From Lepidonotus clava (Eukaryota > Annelida > Polychaeta > Phyllodocida > Polynoidae), in NCBI GenBank assembly GCA_936440205.1, contig OW387138.1, positions 26,493,541-26,557,540 of the forward strand: a DNA stretch of 64,000 nucleotides, given 5' to 3'. Shown here piece by piece: positions 49,678 to 61,915 of the stretch (positions are counted from its first letter, which is position 1; the number at the start of each line of letters is the position of its first letter). The notes beneath the pieces are model-generated. The model made no database searches, had not been told where the DNA came from, and saw only the letters and a list, made by a program, of their open reading frames with translations. The position numbers and the translations under genes were made by a program.

Positions 49678-50973
49678 GTGAGTTTTCTTCTGCATTTCAT
49701 ATACATAATGAACATATTATTTATTGCGGATTCATATGACTTACTGATTGGGTTGTGGTTACGGCCGGAGTTGGAGGTGATATAATTATACAGTCGTTGT
49801 TTTTTTAATAAGAGGTGATGGGTTAGATTCTGTCAGCAGGATGCTCTAGAGTTTAAGATGTTAAGATAATATTTCTATAGGGCCTGTATTTATTTTAGAA
49901 GTTGAAGCTAAGGGCTTTGATATAGTACCGGTATGGTATTTGTTGAATAGACCTCACGATCTCTACATTATGTTCTCGTGCACATTAAGGAAGACTATTT
50001 GATTTAAGACCAATGTTGCCATATGGAATTCTATGTCCCGACGGATGATTTGCCATTCATCTATAGAATAGTTAAAACAGAAGTTCCATATGACATAAAA
50101 GATCAATTTTATATTTGAAACCATATATAAGAAAAACACAGACCATGCATACTAACTTGTTTTAAACTGGTAAATGTGAACAGAAATGGCGGAGCAAACT
50201 ATAGTAAAAATTGTCTAATAGAATCAATTAACAGAATACTTAATTAAACGACATTCAATCCAGTAAATCGCATTTCGTTTCCGTATATCAATGAACTCTA
50301 CCTTGCCCAAATAAGAAAAAAACGATTAGTGTTATAAGTTAGTGGCCACTCTCCCAAAGTAATAATGACCATGCCCTGCTGCCGACTTTGGGCATCCAGA
50401 GCCCAATACTTCACAGAGGTTGTCCGGGTCTCATCTTGGGGCACCGCAACCCACATATCTGGGCTAAGGGGGCATCCAGGGGGTCCTGACCCCTCCTTCA
50501 CACTTTTAGTAGGCACTTAAACTTGATTTCCAAATAGAAAGATAGAAAAAATGATATGCGTGTGTGGCAATTTAGTACCTAGCCTATATCACTGTATAAT
50601 AATATGCCCCCCCCCCCGCCCGTTCCGAAATCCCGTATCTGCCCCCGCTGAGGACGATCTGTGCGTGTATGTGGTGTGTAGATACATGGGGTGGGGGGCC
50701 GGGGAGGTCAGTGCAGTAGGATACTGACCTTTTGCAACAGCATGTTAGAATCTGTCTATCGCACCTCACAATTGACGTGAGCACCCAGACTTACATGTTT
50801 TGAAGGGTTCAATGATTGTAACATTATACGGTTAACTGTATAATTATGTTTTTAGATTGGCCTTTTAGGTACCAGGACACCTCATTACTGACTCAACCTT
50901 ATTTATGGTGACTGTCCAAGCAGATCGCTTCACTATGTTTTGTATCTCTGCCAAAACGTCTCACAATTTTGGC

Positions 50974-51127
50974 CTCAACAGGGGCGGATCCAGGATTTGG
51001 AGAAAAAGAAAGGAGGGGGTCATGCTATAGTAATTTTCACCTTACATTAGAAAAATTATATTTGGCCCAAAATGAGAAGGGGGGGGGGGGGGGCGTGTGC
51101 CTGGCCCCTAAATCCGCTACTGCTCAC
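50974..51127. mobile_element. 144-bp CAGKGGCGG-family MITE
   Basis: The element 50979-51122 starts CAGGGGCGGATCCAGGATTT and ends CCCTAAATCCGCTACTG, with CTCAA/CTCAC flanks (one mismatch in five). The interior contains GGGGGTCATGCTATAG and a G-tract. Confidence 0.85.
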
Positions 51128-53429
51128 TTGCATAGGTTCAACTTTTTTCTCCAAATGGGTTAAAAACATCGGTTTGGTGCTCCTTATTTGTGTAATTTGG
51201 CATAGACACATTTTCTGTATGTCTTACCTCTCACTTAAAACAACGTTAGTCCTTCCCAAATCTCTCTACCCTTCACAGCTATGTGTAAGTCGAGACCCCT
51301 AATATATCTAGAAGATCAGAGCACCATGCAGCAATGCATTACTCATGAGGCTATCGGTTTTATTTGATTTTAGCAAGTAAATATAACAGTTTATTGTTCT
51401 GACAAGACAATGTGGGAGCTAATTGAAAGGAATGTTGCCGCTGGGAGACACAATGATAACCAGAATTCTCCGCCTGGCAGATATTAATTAGGTCGTTGCA
51501 AGTATCGAGCAATTATATTTTTTTCCAAATGCCAATAAAACCAGAACAGAGATGAAATAAATTGATACAATGTTATTCTCGAATCATTAGGACATTCAGA
51601 GCCATTGTATTTAGTACCATCATCATTGCCATTCAATGATTTCAACATGTTTTCCTTTGCATGTAAGATGAGACTTAGTGTGCTGACCACTAGACCAAAA
51701 GGACAGGTGTTCATTACCCTACAGAGTGATAGAGAAGAAACTCTATCACACTGGCTAAGATATCAGTCTACAGAAAATAGTTCTAAAGAATCGATGGGTT
51801 AGGAAATCCCCAATTTCATGACGTCACTTGCTGACAATTTAGGTGACCTCCTCTTTGCATAAAATGGAATCGCTCAAATTAAAAAAAATGTCCGTATTTT
51901 TGTCATTTTAAATTCGTAATGACAACGCTGTGAATTTAGAAAATAATTGCAATAGCCCTACAACCACAATCCAGGTCCGTTTTCATGTTCCTGGGTATAC
52001 ATCCATCTGGGCTATCCTATAACTAAAGTGCTAACATTCTTTACCATATCACTACACCAATGTAGGATATAGTGACGCACTTGCCCTCGTTCTTGTGGTT
52101 TGCGTTATTTGGGATAGTCCAGTCAATCTATAAGTTGACCTTAGGCAAGCCGCTGAGTTTATTTCAGAACGATGCATTCTAGAAATGTATTCCTAATAAG
52201 TAACATATAAAAAAAATCCTCAGTTTTATCTTGCGGATAGTGTGGGAATTTTCCATTAAGTTTTAGCTGAATTACTGTCGATATGGTACCTAAGATATCA
52301 CTTTGTGAGCTTAGGTCACTGAGATAATTATACTAGGGAGTTTTAGCAACCACAACGTTTCTCAATACGTTGACGTACCTCAAACGTTTCAATACACATT
52401 ACAACTACAAGCTACCATTACAAGATCTATGAAAAGCAAACATCTATTTATTCATAATATATTATAGGCAAATGTTCCTCCAGTTCTTTTGACATGACCC
52501 TTGTCAGCAGAGAAAAGGAACACATTGCGTTTGTGTTATGGGATGGTTTGGAGTTGCTAAAGGGGAGAATTACCTTTAAAAGGAGCCAAAACCAATATTG
52601 GGTCAAAATTTGGCAAAATGTATCAACTATTGAAATACATTCTATGACCATAACCGAGGCCCATGATAAAATATAGACTTGAAAACAGGCTATAAATTCA
52701 TTAGAATACAATAAAACATGTCCCTCACGAATTTTGGTGACCCACCAAAATAGGATTGTTTACAAACATTGCTGTCCACAGACAGGAAAGTCAGCAGTTT
52801 TATGGAATTCAATATAAATTAGAGTTAGTTTTCATGGTTTTAAATTTTCCACTAGCTAAGGTTAGACTCTTGGAATGTATTTCTATAGCTATTTAAGTTT
52901 GCAAAATTTTGTCATATTTTAGCACAACATTGCTTTTGGCTCCCTTTAATTAGATATATCAGACATGCATATAAATCGACTCAATTTTCATAGGAACACA
53001 GTGTGTTTAATAATACCATCAGAAGAGCGGCTACTTTGATTATGCTCTTATCACTTGGCACATGATTTCTGACCAAAACATTTGCTTTTTGACTATTTCT
53101 TAGCTCTCCGCAACATTCCCCTCTTTCTAGGTCTTTTTGTTTGATTGAATACGCGTCTGTTTTTAATCTTCTCGATTCAAAGTCACTCACGGTGTCCTAT
53201 TATGTTACACGTCTGTATTTAGTCTTTTCAATAAAAAATCACTCACGGTATCTTATATGTCATAAACAACTCGATGTAACTGACATATTTCCATCTTTGG
53301 GGAACAAAATGATCTCTAAAAAAAGAGATGGAAATGTTGCAGGCGTGTGCACGAATTAGCAGAGCTTTATCCACACACTACCCTCTGCCTCGGAGAGATG
53401 ATCTTATCCTGATTATCCAATATAGGATT
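51128..53429. other. Intergenic stretch without recognised gene
   Basis: AT-rich unique-looking DNA. Short open frames near 52448-52711 (both strands) do not resemble proteins I know and lack splice or codon-use support. Confidence 0.45.
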
Positions 53430-53646
53430 CAATAGCGGATCCGGCCTTTTGGAAAAAGTGGGGGCGTGCTAATAGAAGGGGGGAAGCATCCCCCTATTTT
53501 TCGGGGAGTTTTACATTAAAACAACACATTATTGATGTACTTAATATCTCTCCCCTCCCTCCCTTTTCATTATTTAATAATGAAAAGGGAGGGAATGGGC
53601 ACGCGCCCCACGGCACTATCCCCCGCCCCACTTAAATCCGCCACTC
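53430..53646. mobile_element. CAGKGGCGG-family MITE, diverged, with central hairpin
   Basis: It begins CAATAGCGGATCCGG and ends CTTAAATCCGCCACTC. The middle holds an exact 39-base hairpin (19-base arms, loop of one) around 53557-53595 reading TCCCTCCCTTTTCATTATT on the left arm. No clear target duplication. Confidence 0.72.
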
Positions 53647-53779
53647 GAATATAAGGTTATTTGCAAATCTGAAGGCACTTTTTCAAAATTAAAACCAACT
53701 GGCAATGGACAGAATTGGACCAAAAACATCAATGATCACATCCTTGCCAAGCATCATTCAGCCGTTATTTTTTATTTAG

Positions 53780-53939
53780 CCTGTCCGTGTATGAGGTGAG
53801 CAAAGCCCACATCCTGACACCCAGTGAGGTGCCCTCCTTCCCCTACTTCGGGGTTGGCCGCCAGGGGAGCCACCAGAATGTCAATCTGCGTCCCTGCGAC
53901 CTACTTAATCCAGACCCCGGATATAAACCACTTTGTTGA
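53780..53939 (+). CDS. Unrecognised open exon-like segment
   Basis: A pyrimidine-rich acceptor (TTATTTTTTATTTAG) precedes an open frame of 52 codons ending in TGA at 53937-53939: LSVYEVSKAHILTPSEVPSF, then FGVGRQGSHQNVNLRPCDLL and NPDPGYKPLC. Codon use is more GC-rich than the neighbourhood. It could be the last coding exon of an unseen gene, a gene relic or chance. I recognise no domain. Confidence 0.22.
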
Positions 53940-54511
53940 CGGGCACAGTAGAAGGATATACGTTTGTGGGAAACTGTTGATGCATTTTGCATACCAAACT
54001 GCCATAACGGTATCTTCAGCACTGCTTGAGAATGTACATATCTTAATACAATTTATGGACATTTCTTTTTTGCAAACCATTACAGCACAATCTTGTCTTT
54101 TCTTTCCTTTGTCAAAAATGTGATTGGATAACCCCCCCCCCCTTTTTTTTTTTTTTACAGAAATGTCAAGAATTTTAGTTGAACCCATGTGGCGTTTTAT
54201 ATCATAATCCTTAATATTATTCATTATGGGACCATCTTTACAATGCATGTGTTGGATTTCTTGTGTCAATTAGTTTCATCTGTAGGCCTATATCATCCTC
54301 GGTGAAGGTCATATGGAAACTGCTCTTGTCATGCCTATAGGACGGACTCCAACATCATGTGGTGACATTTGTAGGAAAGTCTTCTTCATAAGGAATATAC
54401 GGGCTGGGGAAAAGTAATAAGAACAATTCTGCTTGATCACTGAGTATTGTATTACTACTTGACAACACTATAACATACCGTTCCTGTATTTCCAGACCAC
54501 AGACAGAAGCC

Positions 54512-54575
54512 ATGCAGGTCCTAACTGTTTACCTAACGGCATGTCTATACACCGCATTACACGCAGCCCCGGACG
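54512..54575 (+). CDS. Ig-protein exon with start codon and signal peptide
   Basis: ATG preceded by GAAGCC; 21 codons plus one base. The hydrophobic stretch LTVYLTACLYTAL is followed by an A-x-A type cleavage region (LHAAPD). Donor GTGAGT. The acceptor-like TTTCCAG at 54489-54495 suggests the 5' UTR is spliced. Confidence 0.8.
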
Positions 54576-57075
54576 GTGAGTACACACAGGTTTACCCTAA
54601 AGTCTTTTTTTTTTCTAGAATTGGTCACATTGGTGAATGCTATAGCTCCATGTAGCAACCCATAGTATTATAACGAAATTTTAAGCAAAAAAACTATCCA
54701 TTTTAGAAAGTCTCCTCCTATGTTAGGATCAGTGTTCACTTTTACAAATGTTTATCGTATAATAATTATTCGATACATGTATACATTTATTGTACATTTT
54801 CCTATTCAATTCATTATGTGGATGAATATCCAGAAGAATAACACCAATTCTCACAGTTAATCTTCACGTTTTTCCTTGCTATCTCATTTCTATTTAGTGC
54901 TTCTTGTGATTTTTAGTCCGGGAACCACCAGGAGTTCGGACGCCCGATCCTATATCCATTCCAGAGAAGTACTTTAAATCAGATGCCAGTTTCACACTCC
55001 CTTGCTCAGCCGCAGGTACACCGACCCCAGAGTAAGTAAAACCCAGAAGTACACCGACCCCAGAATAAGTGAAACCCAGAGGTACAACAGCTCTAGGGCA
55101 GATACATAAAACCCAGAAGGACACTGACTCAAGAGTACATAAAACCCAGAAGGACACAAACCCCAGAGTTAGAAACACCCTGAGGTACACCAGCCCCAGA
55201 GTATTTAAAACCATGAGGCACCGACCCCCGAGTAAGACCCTGAGGTGCACCAGATCCAGAGTAGCTAGGTAAAAGCATGAGGTACACTGACCCCAGAGTA
55301 ATAACACCCTCAGGTACGCCAACTGCAGAGTGAATAAGACGCCGAGGTAAACCTCAGCCCTACAGTGAATACAAGCCTGAGGAACCCAGTACAGAGCAAG
55401 TACAAAACTAAGGTACACCAGCCCCAAAGTAAGTAAAAGCCTCAGGTACACCAACCAAAGTGTACACTGAAATAAGTGAAAAGTAAAGAACTAAGTCAAA
55501 TCTGGCTTTTACTTACAATATTCTGGGAAGACATTCTAGCTGTCTAACTTATCTATACATACAAGTATGTATAAGTGACTAGTATTTTTTCTCAAGCAGT
55601 GTCTCTGTAGTGTAATTGTTATGATTTTTGCTTCATATGTGAGCGGCCAGGGATCTATCCCCATATATGCTGCGACCATTTTTGTTATCAATGACTGGCC
55701 TCTTTGAGCTTGGGTTAGTCAAACTGCATATATATATATATGTTAGTCAAAAGAAAATTAGAAAGGAACTGCACCATCAAGATTAATGTCTTACTGTTAT
55801 GTACCTCGAAGAAATTACATGTTTAGGTTTTACTGTAGGGCTTCCACTTGTCAACACAAAACGTGGCAGTGATATAGAAACGGGTTAGCAACAACTTCTC
55901 TGAATTGTTGATGACTGTGTCCCATGAAAATTACATTACCCAGCTGTTGCTGAGAGTGACAAGAAATCAAACATGGTAATTCTAATGGAAGCAGTTCAAT
56001 ACAGCAATAATAATATTTTGTATTTAGTGGGTGATTGTGCAATTCACCTTTGTTTCCCATTGTTGCCTGTAGAATTTTATCAATTTGTTGCCAGTTGGAG
56101 TCCACACTTAGCTGTTAGAAAATATTGTTGCGGTGTTCAACTGCTCATATTAGATTAACCATGTTTGATTGCTTTTATCTTCCTTGGCAATAGCTGAGCA
56201 ACTTCAGTTTTTTTCGGCAACAAGATAGCAACAAATTAGCAAGGCTTTTGCCAACCTGTTGTTGACTCATTGCTGGGTTTTTGTTGCAATGTGAAATGCC
56301 CCTAAAAGGTAGATTCCACATGGCAACAAAATCACAACAAAAGTAGTGACAGTTGGCAACAACCTTTCTGAATTGTTGCCATTGTGTTGCCCATGGGAAG
56401 TACATTGCCTAGCTATACAGGTGAGGGCAACACAATCACTCACATATGGTAAATCTAATTGAAACACTTCAACACAGCAATCATATCTTTTAATATTAGG
56501 TGGGCAAAATTTTGTGCAATTCTTCTGAGTTTCCCAGTGTTGCCCAATTACCTTTGTTATTTTGTCCCCACGTGAAACCCACCCTTATAGCAGAGATTCC
56601 AGATGGTGACAAATACACAGCAATAGTCTAGCAATAGGTCAACAACAACTTTTCTGAATTGTGGCTGTTCTGTTGCCCATAGTTATTCAATTGCTTAGCT
56701 GTTGCTGAGGGCAACAGAGGAATCAAACATGGTAAATCTTATAGATGCGCTTCAACACAGCAATAACACTTTTTAATGCTAGTTTGGCAATTGTAAGCCT
56801 TTGTTTGCCAGTGTTGCCTAATGAACCTTATAGATTTGTTGCAACGTGGAATCCATCCTTTATTATTGAGTTTTAACATATTTCATGCATATAAAGGTAC
56901 ACGTGGTACCTTGACGGGAAGGTGCTGGACCTGAACGATGACCGCATAGAGAGAGAGGCAGCAGGGCAGATCAAGATCAACCACGCCATGACCTTTGACG
57001 AGGGCGACTACCAGTGTGTGGCGGTCAACCGCTGGGGCAAGTCCATGTCACAAATCTTCAGTCTGCAGAGAGCCA
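54512..57075 (+). CDS. Immunoglobulin-domain cell adhesion protein, L1CAM/neuroglian-like, 5' part
   Basis: Three exons are visible: 54512-54575, 54917-55031 and 56897-57075, all with GT-AG introns in phases 1 and 2, leaving a phase 1 exon end (donor GTAAGT at 57076). The start ATG gives a signal peptide (MQVLTVYLTACLYTALHAAP). Residues ~40-117 form an Ig domain: C51 in FTLPCSAAG, W63 in YTWYLDGK, and the DEGDYQC motif with C100, followed by AVNRWGKSMS. Order and spacing resemble the first Ig domain of L1CAM, neurofascin and neuroglian, cell-surface receptors in axon growth. Further Ig/FN3 exons must lie beyond the window or in long introns not resolved here. Ig membership is firm; L1-family placement is probable. 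Contactin or another Ig-CAM is possible. Confidence 0.8.
54917..55031 (+). CDS. Ig-protein exon 2 (first half of Ig1)
   Basis: Acceptor GTGATTTTTAG, donor GTAAGT at 55032. It encodes REPPGVRTPDPISIPEKYF and then FTLPCSAAGTPTP with the first Ig cysteine. Its 3' end, together with the donor, is the first unit of the tandem array in the next intron. Confidence 0.85.
55016..55460. repeat. 33-bp tandem array made of exon 2 tail plus splice donor
   Basis: About 13 units of the form GTACACCGACCCCAGA followed by GTAAGTAAAACCCAGAA. Unit 1 (55016-55048) straddles the real exon/intron border at 55031/55032. Later units (55049, 55082 and on) lie wholly in the intron and have diverged. A perfect GTAAGT survives in a late unit at 55429 and GTAAGA at 55232. 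The ~186-codon open frame on the minus strand is an artefact of the repeat. Confidence 0.9.
55599..55675 (+). pseudogene. tRNA-Val-like relic or SINE head
   Basis: TGTAGTGTAATTGTTATGAT and TTTTTGCTTCATATGTGAGC match the D-arm and anticodon-arm layout of animal tRNA-Val (GTAGTGTAGTGGTTATCA...). A B-box-like GGGATCTATCCC follows. The acceptor stem is not intact, so this is a pseudo-tRNA or the head of a tRNA-derived SINE within the Ig-gene intron. Confidence 0.5.
55845..56875. repeat. Cluster of ~280-bp GTTGC-rich MITE copies
   Basis: Three direct copies (about 55850-56110, 56315-56585 and 56600-56872) and one partial inverted copy (about 56155-56310). Shared blocks: CAACAACTTTTCTGAATTGT, CTAGCTGTTGCTGAGGGCAA, AATCAAACATGGTAAATCT and TTCAACACAGCAATAA. 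Ends read GATTCCACATGGCAACAAAA and, inverted, TTGTTGCAACGTGGAATC. It fills the intron just upstream of Ig exon 3. Confidence 0.75.
56897..57075 (+). CDS. Ig-protein exon 3 (second half of Ig1)
   Basis: The acceptor ATGCATATAAAG has an unusually poor pyrimidine tract but is fixed by the reading frame. It encodes YTWYLDGKVLDLNDDRI, HAMTFDEGDYQCVAVNRW and GKSMSQIFSLQRA. Donor GTAAGT at 57076. Confidence 0.85.
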
Positions 57076-57289
57076 GTAAGTACTAAAAATTAGAGGTGAT
57101 CAATTATGTGGAAGGTACATCAAACTCAAAATCTGTACATCCATTTTTTTCATAGACCTGAATAACGCTTAATAAGGCGATGTGCCATGTTTCGGTGTTT
57201 CATTGCCTTTGTGATGAATGTCCATTCATCAGTGTCAGAGTTAGGTATCAAAAAGTAATGGAATAATAGATTAAAAGTATATTTTATAA

Positions 57290-57884
57290 AAGGACCCGAA
57301 AGCCCGAAAGCCCGAAAGCCTGAAAACCTGAAAACAATATAAACCCGTGTGACGTCAGTATGATCACGTGACTTGAGATGGCCAATCAGAGCTGAGTATG
57401 AGGGTATAAAAAGGGGCGATGAGTCCCGGAATAAACAGTTGCTTATTGGTACTCCTTATGTTCACATGTGTCTTCTTCTATTAGAATAGCCCTCGAAGGG
57501 GTTAAAGTCCATAAGATGGTCGAATAACACATAGTTCCCTAGAAAAGCGAAGTAATTAAGGTAAAGTTCACAAGTAATTAGAAGTAGAAGGAAACAAGGG
57601 CCCGAGAACCCGAAGGACCAAAACATGGTATGGCGGCCCGAAACAATCCAAGAGGCGACCTGGAATAGGAAAACCAGACAAGTGCGAAAGTCCGAAATAG
57701 TCAGCGGCCGTCCCGTGACCGTGGGTACAAAGGCGCGACCAGCTCGGCCTTTAGGCGAGCGTCAGCCCTACACCCCACGGGAGATTGGAAGTGTATTCCC
57801 ATCCTCCGGACTAGTGAACAATCCATCCGGTCCTCTCGGGCCCATCCCCACCATTTTTCCATTATCCTCCACCTGGTAGCAGAG
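57290..57884 (+). mobile_element. LTR-retroelement fossil, LTR and leader remnant
   Basis: A CCAAT box (57382), TATAAAAA (57405) and AATAAA (57430) lie in promoter-to-polyadenylation order as in an LTR. Further downstream TGGTAGCAGAG (57874-57884) matches the primer-binding site complementary to the 3' end of animal initiator tRNA-Met. Short CCCGAAAG repeats lie at the left edge. No gag, pol or env is recognised nearby, so this is a fragment; the borders are approximate and the family is unknown. Confidence 0.45.
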
Positions 57885-60251
57885 ACCCCTGGTCTACTGT
57901 GCCCGATATCCGGAACACCCCAGGCCCGACCGACTGATGCTCACCCCCCCCCCCCCCCCTCAACCAATACTGATTTCCAAACCGATCCACTCGTCCCCCC
58001 TCGTGTGCGAGGCACGGCTCTTGACCTCACACCTCGGCTTCTTGCTCAGGCTTTTTGCCCGACTCGAAACCAAAATAACTCCCATGTCGTCTTAGAAATC
58101 AGGAACCCTGAACTAGCGAGGAACGTCACACCTCCATTATAGCCTAATAATAATAGGTTTACATCTATTATGCAGACAGTAAGACAAGGCCAAGTTTGGA
58201 ATTGATTTGACTTAGCCAAAAACATTTAAAATGACAATGAATAGAATAGAATCGTATAAAGATACATAAAAGAAAGACTCTCGGTCAAGGATGTAACTAT
58301 CCGAAATATGTCAATTCCCACAAAATGTCTACAATAAACATAAAGTCAACAAAGTCATTTTGTGACGAATAGGATAGGCTTCTACACGGGTGTATGCAAA
58401 GACCTCTAGGATAAGAGAAAACATGTTCGTGTACATTACATAATGTTCAATGCCTCTTGCCAACCGTGCTAAGTGTACTGTAATTTAAGATGAATTGACT
58501 TGGAAAATTATGTAGGGAGGTTCTTGCAAATTCTATTCTATCAAATGTAAATGACACAGATTTAAAGTGGGAAGTCGTCGGAGAACAATGAATTGCTGAA
58601 ATAAAGGGTGGAAAGGCGAAACAGAATTTCATGCAAATCCTAGGATGAGCATGAGAAAGGCAAAACTAAAGCTCTTAGCGCATCAATGGCCCAGAAAATT
58701 GATTTTCCAACTCACCCCGAACGGACTGACAGAGATGGGCTGATCCAGCCATAGGCCTACTCTCGTATGTAATTGTTTAAACTTAACCCCGATTATACTG
58801 ACGCCCTATTGGGAGGATGTTTTACATACATGTTTCTCTACATTGTCATTTTTTTTAAATATCTCACGTAAATACTTCAGTTATCAATTTTGACCTTGAA
58901 CACCCCATAGAAAGAATGGTTGCCTCATTAAAATGAAACATATGTTCTAAACGTTTCGGCCCATTTATATCAACATTGAAGGGCAAAAATAGATAGAATA
59001 TCAGAGAATGTCATAATATTTGAGAAAAAAATGCACAAAACCAGTTTTTAATGCCCAGAAACATGGTAGCATTGATTACCTTAACTTTTGATGCATTATC
59101 TATGAAAACTGTAGTTTACATGGTAAGAGAATAATGACAAATTACCAAATTTGTTGATTTTAATGCCATGGCAACCAAAAAAGAACTTTGTAGTTCAGTA
59201 TTCAAAATCAAAAAGTAGGTAAGTCCAGGTGATTAATAATCAAATGTAATTAACTTCATATAATTTGACCAAAAAGAACCAAATATATATCATTATGATC
59301 TTCGGCATAATATCAGGACATCATAATATATTATATGGTTATGAGGTCATAACTCAGTAAGTAATAAATATAGGCATTTCCATGATATTTTACATTCCTT
59401 TCATAACAATTTGCTTAATTATGATAATTCAGGCTGTAACATGAATATTTAAAAACTCATTTCAGATTCTGAGAGCTTAGTTCTTTTGCAAGAGGTTAAA
59501 ATTCACCAAAAGCCACTTCCTATAATCTGGGAAGGGTCTGTCACACGTTATCAGACGTTGTGTGTAGTTCGTTTGCGCTTCACTTGCGATTTTCTTGCGA
59601 TTCAATTTAGAGACATTCGTCATATCAAACATTTTGGTCTTGGTTAATCAGATAGCTCTAGAAATTCTTAAGCGGTTTTCAAACAGCTTACACAAAGAAA
59701 TAAGAAATTAAATAACATATAATCAGATAATTTGGTATAATTATGTCCTGCATATTACTATCATACCAACAGAAATTGCGAGCAGTCAATCGCAAGTGAT
59801 TATCGCGAGTACGAGGCATGTCAGTCATTGTAAAAATTTGAGAACTTCGTGATTCTTGATCGTGACAGGAACATTAGACATGTACAGGGAAGTGAATAAT
59901 TGATGGCGAGTATATCATATCAATTGGCGGGTATCCTATGGACGATGTCACATAATCCATTCAGGACTATACTTTTTGTTGTGTTGCGAAATATACTTGG
60001 TTGTTCGTCGCTGCTTGAAAAATATATCGGCAGTGTTCATACATGTACAGAAGTATGAAGCAATTTTCTATAGTTTTAGTCTGTATAATGCTGAATGACT
60101 TGTGATTTTCCCAAGCGCTTATGCTACTCAAATAGGCAGCAGTTTGAATGCATATATACATAAAATGATTGCATTTGCGTCTTATATTCCATTCCGTATA
60201 AGCATAATGATTAATAGTCTGGCGGCCAAAGCAGGAAATTAACACTTGTGT
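57885..60251. other. Non-coding stretch, probably intron of the Ig gene
   Basis: It contains a poly-C run near 57943-57959 and otherwise AT-rich DNA without recognised exons. Since the Ig-gene donor at 57076 is open, this and the following inverted repeat are likely intronic. Confidence 0.4.
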
Positions 60252-61755
60252 TTGCCATGAAAGGTTTATACCTGAAACCATTCTAGGGTTGTAGTGGGGT
60301 CCTCTGGGAACCATGTATAACTGGTAGTCACTCTGTAGAGGTGTGCATGACTGTGACAACCGCCATTTTGTTTTGCGGTATCTAGGGAAATTCAACATGA
60401 AAAAAAAAGACTAATCTTGAACTGACACATTCAATTTTGTGCCAATCTATTTCATATTGTATATTCTAATAGTTATTAGAACAGGTTATTTCTATGTCAA
60501 ATGACTTTGACCTTCATGGAGGTCAAGGTAACTAAATTTGACCTCAAAATCTGAAAAATATGACAAAATCAAAGTTGAACTTGAAGCAAACAGTGCTACT
60601 CATTATATTGTCCTTAAATTTAAGTGAACATATCTCAATCTGGCTCTTGTGATATTCAGAAAAGCAGAAAAATTGGTTAGATGAAGAAATTTGGTCACCA
60701 AATTACACATTATGTGACAGAAATCGAAAAAAATCTTAATTTCCAAAGATTGAGGAAAATGAATTTTCTTTCAATTCCTATCTCAATATGGCAGGTATTT
60801 GTTCTATACTAAGTACATACATAGCTATTATTAGGTCAAATATATTAGCTATTTAGTTTGTCCCTAAAAGGGTCAAGGTCATCAAATTTAAAGGTTTACA
60901 CATTTTTACACATTATGTATAAACAATTGTTAAATAACCTTATAAAGTACGTTTCTCATGCTCAAATTGTGGGAAAGACTGATACCCAATTCTTTGACTC
61001 GATTCAAAAGCAGTGATTAGCTTTATCAAAGAGCTACTAGTTAAATGAATAACTGCAAAGGACATCAAATGTGTAATTGGAATGAGCAAAATGTCTGTAA
61101 AACAATGTCCAAGGGGATCTTCCAAGGTATATCAGTATGTTTCAGTTGGGATGAACTATTAAAGAAAGATTACTGGGATATAAGATATTATTGGATGTGA
61201 GTGTATGCCTCTATGGGGAAAGTGCATCTTCTGGCATTCATGATACACTTCTACCCTACTATAACCCTCCAATTATTGCATGTTTTTTTTTTTTTCAGAT
61301 TCCTTCCTAAATGTCATTAAGATTATTTTTTATAGATTTACTTGAGTAAATGGGTGAATGTCAAGAACCTATCTCATGGTGTACACTAGTAGACAAATGC
61401 TGTTAGACATGAGATAGATCAAGAACATTTGTCTGTATTGTTGTTGATGCTAGGGGAACAATATCCAAACTGTATTTACCTACTACATTTTTTGGCCAAA
61501 ATCATCAAGAATTAGAAATCAAGGACTGTTTATGAACTACTTTTAAGTATTTAGCTGTATTTCTCATTTCATTAACTTACTGGATTAAATGTAATTGTTA
61601 CCATGAAGAGACATCAAATAAAAAGAGAATTGACAGCAAGTTTTGGGAAAAGAATGTCCAATGAAAACAAATTACTGCTGAAGTTCTATCTAATTTCCAG
61701 AATCATATTATCTATGCCAATGAGTTGCTTTTGTTGATTGTCTCTATGATATGAT

Positions 61756-61915
61756 TTGATTTAGGAGAAACCCACCACAGGGTGCAATACCCTACTCCTT
61801 TCAAAGAGAGGCAAGGGGTCTTTTATGTGCAATGTCCCATAAAAAGGACACCACACACGCGGCCTTTGATGACCCTGTTGGGAGCACAGGGTGGCCCATG
61901 GACCCCAGACTCTTG
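61756..61915 (+). mobile_element. SINE-like relic in the foldback spacer
   Basis: AGGCAAGGGGTCTTTTATGT, CAATGTCCCATAAAAAGGAC and ACACGCGGCCTTTGATGACC follow the order of a conserved SINE segment I recall from molluscan genomes (GGGATCTTTTATGTGCA...CACGGCCTTTGA). Identification is from memory; ends not defined. Confidence 0.45.

Noticed and set aside
52448-52711. Overlapping open frames on both strands as a transposon protein remnant
   Set aside because: No motif of a transposase, RT or other family recognised.
54894-55454. 186-codon minus-strand hydrophobic frame
   Set aside because: It is the reverse of the exon-tail tandem array and of a real + strand exon.
59967-60398. 143-codon minus-strand frame
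   Set aside because: Low-complexity AT-rich frame crossing the edge of the inverted repeat, with no recognisable domain.
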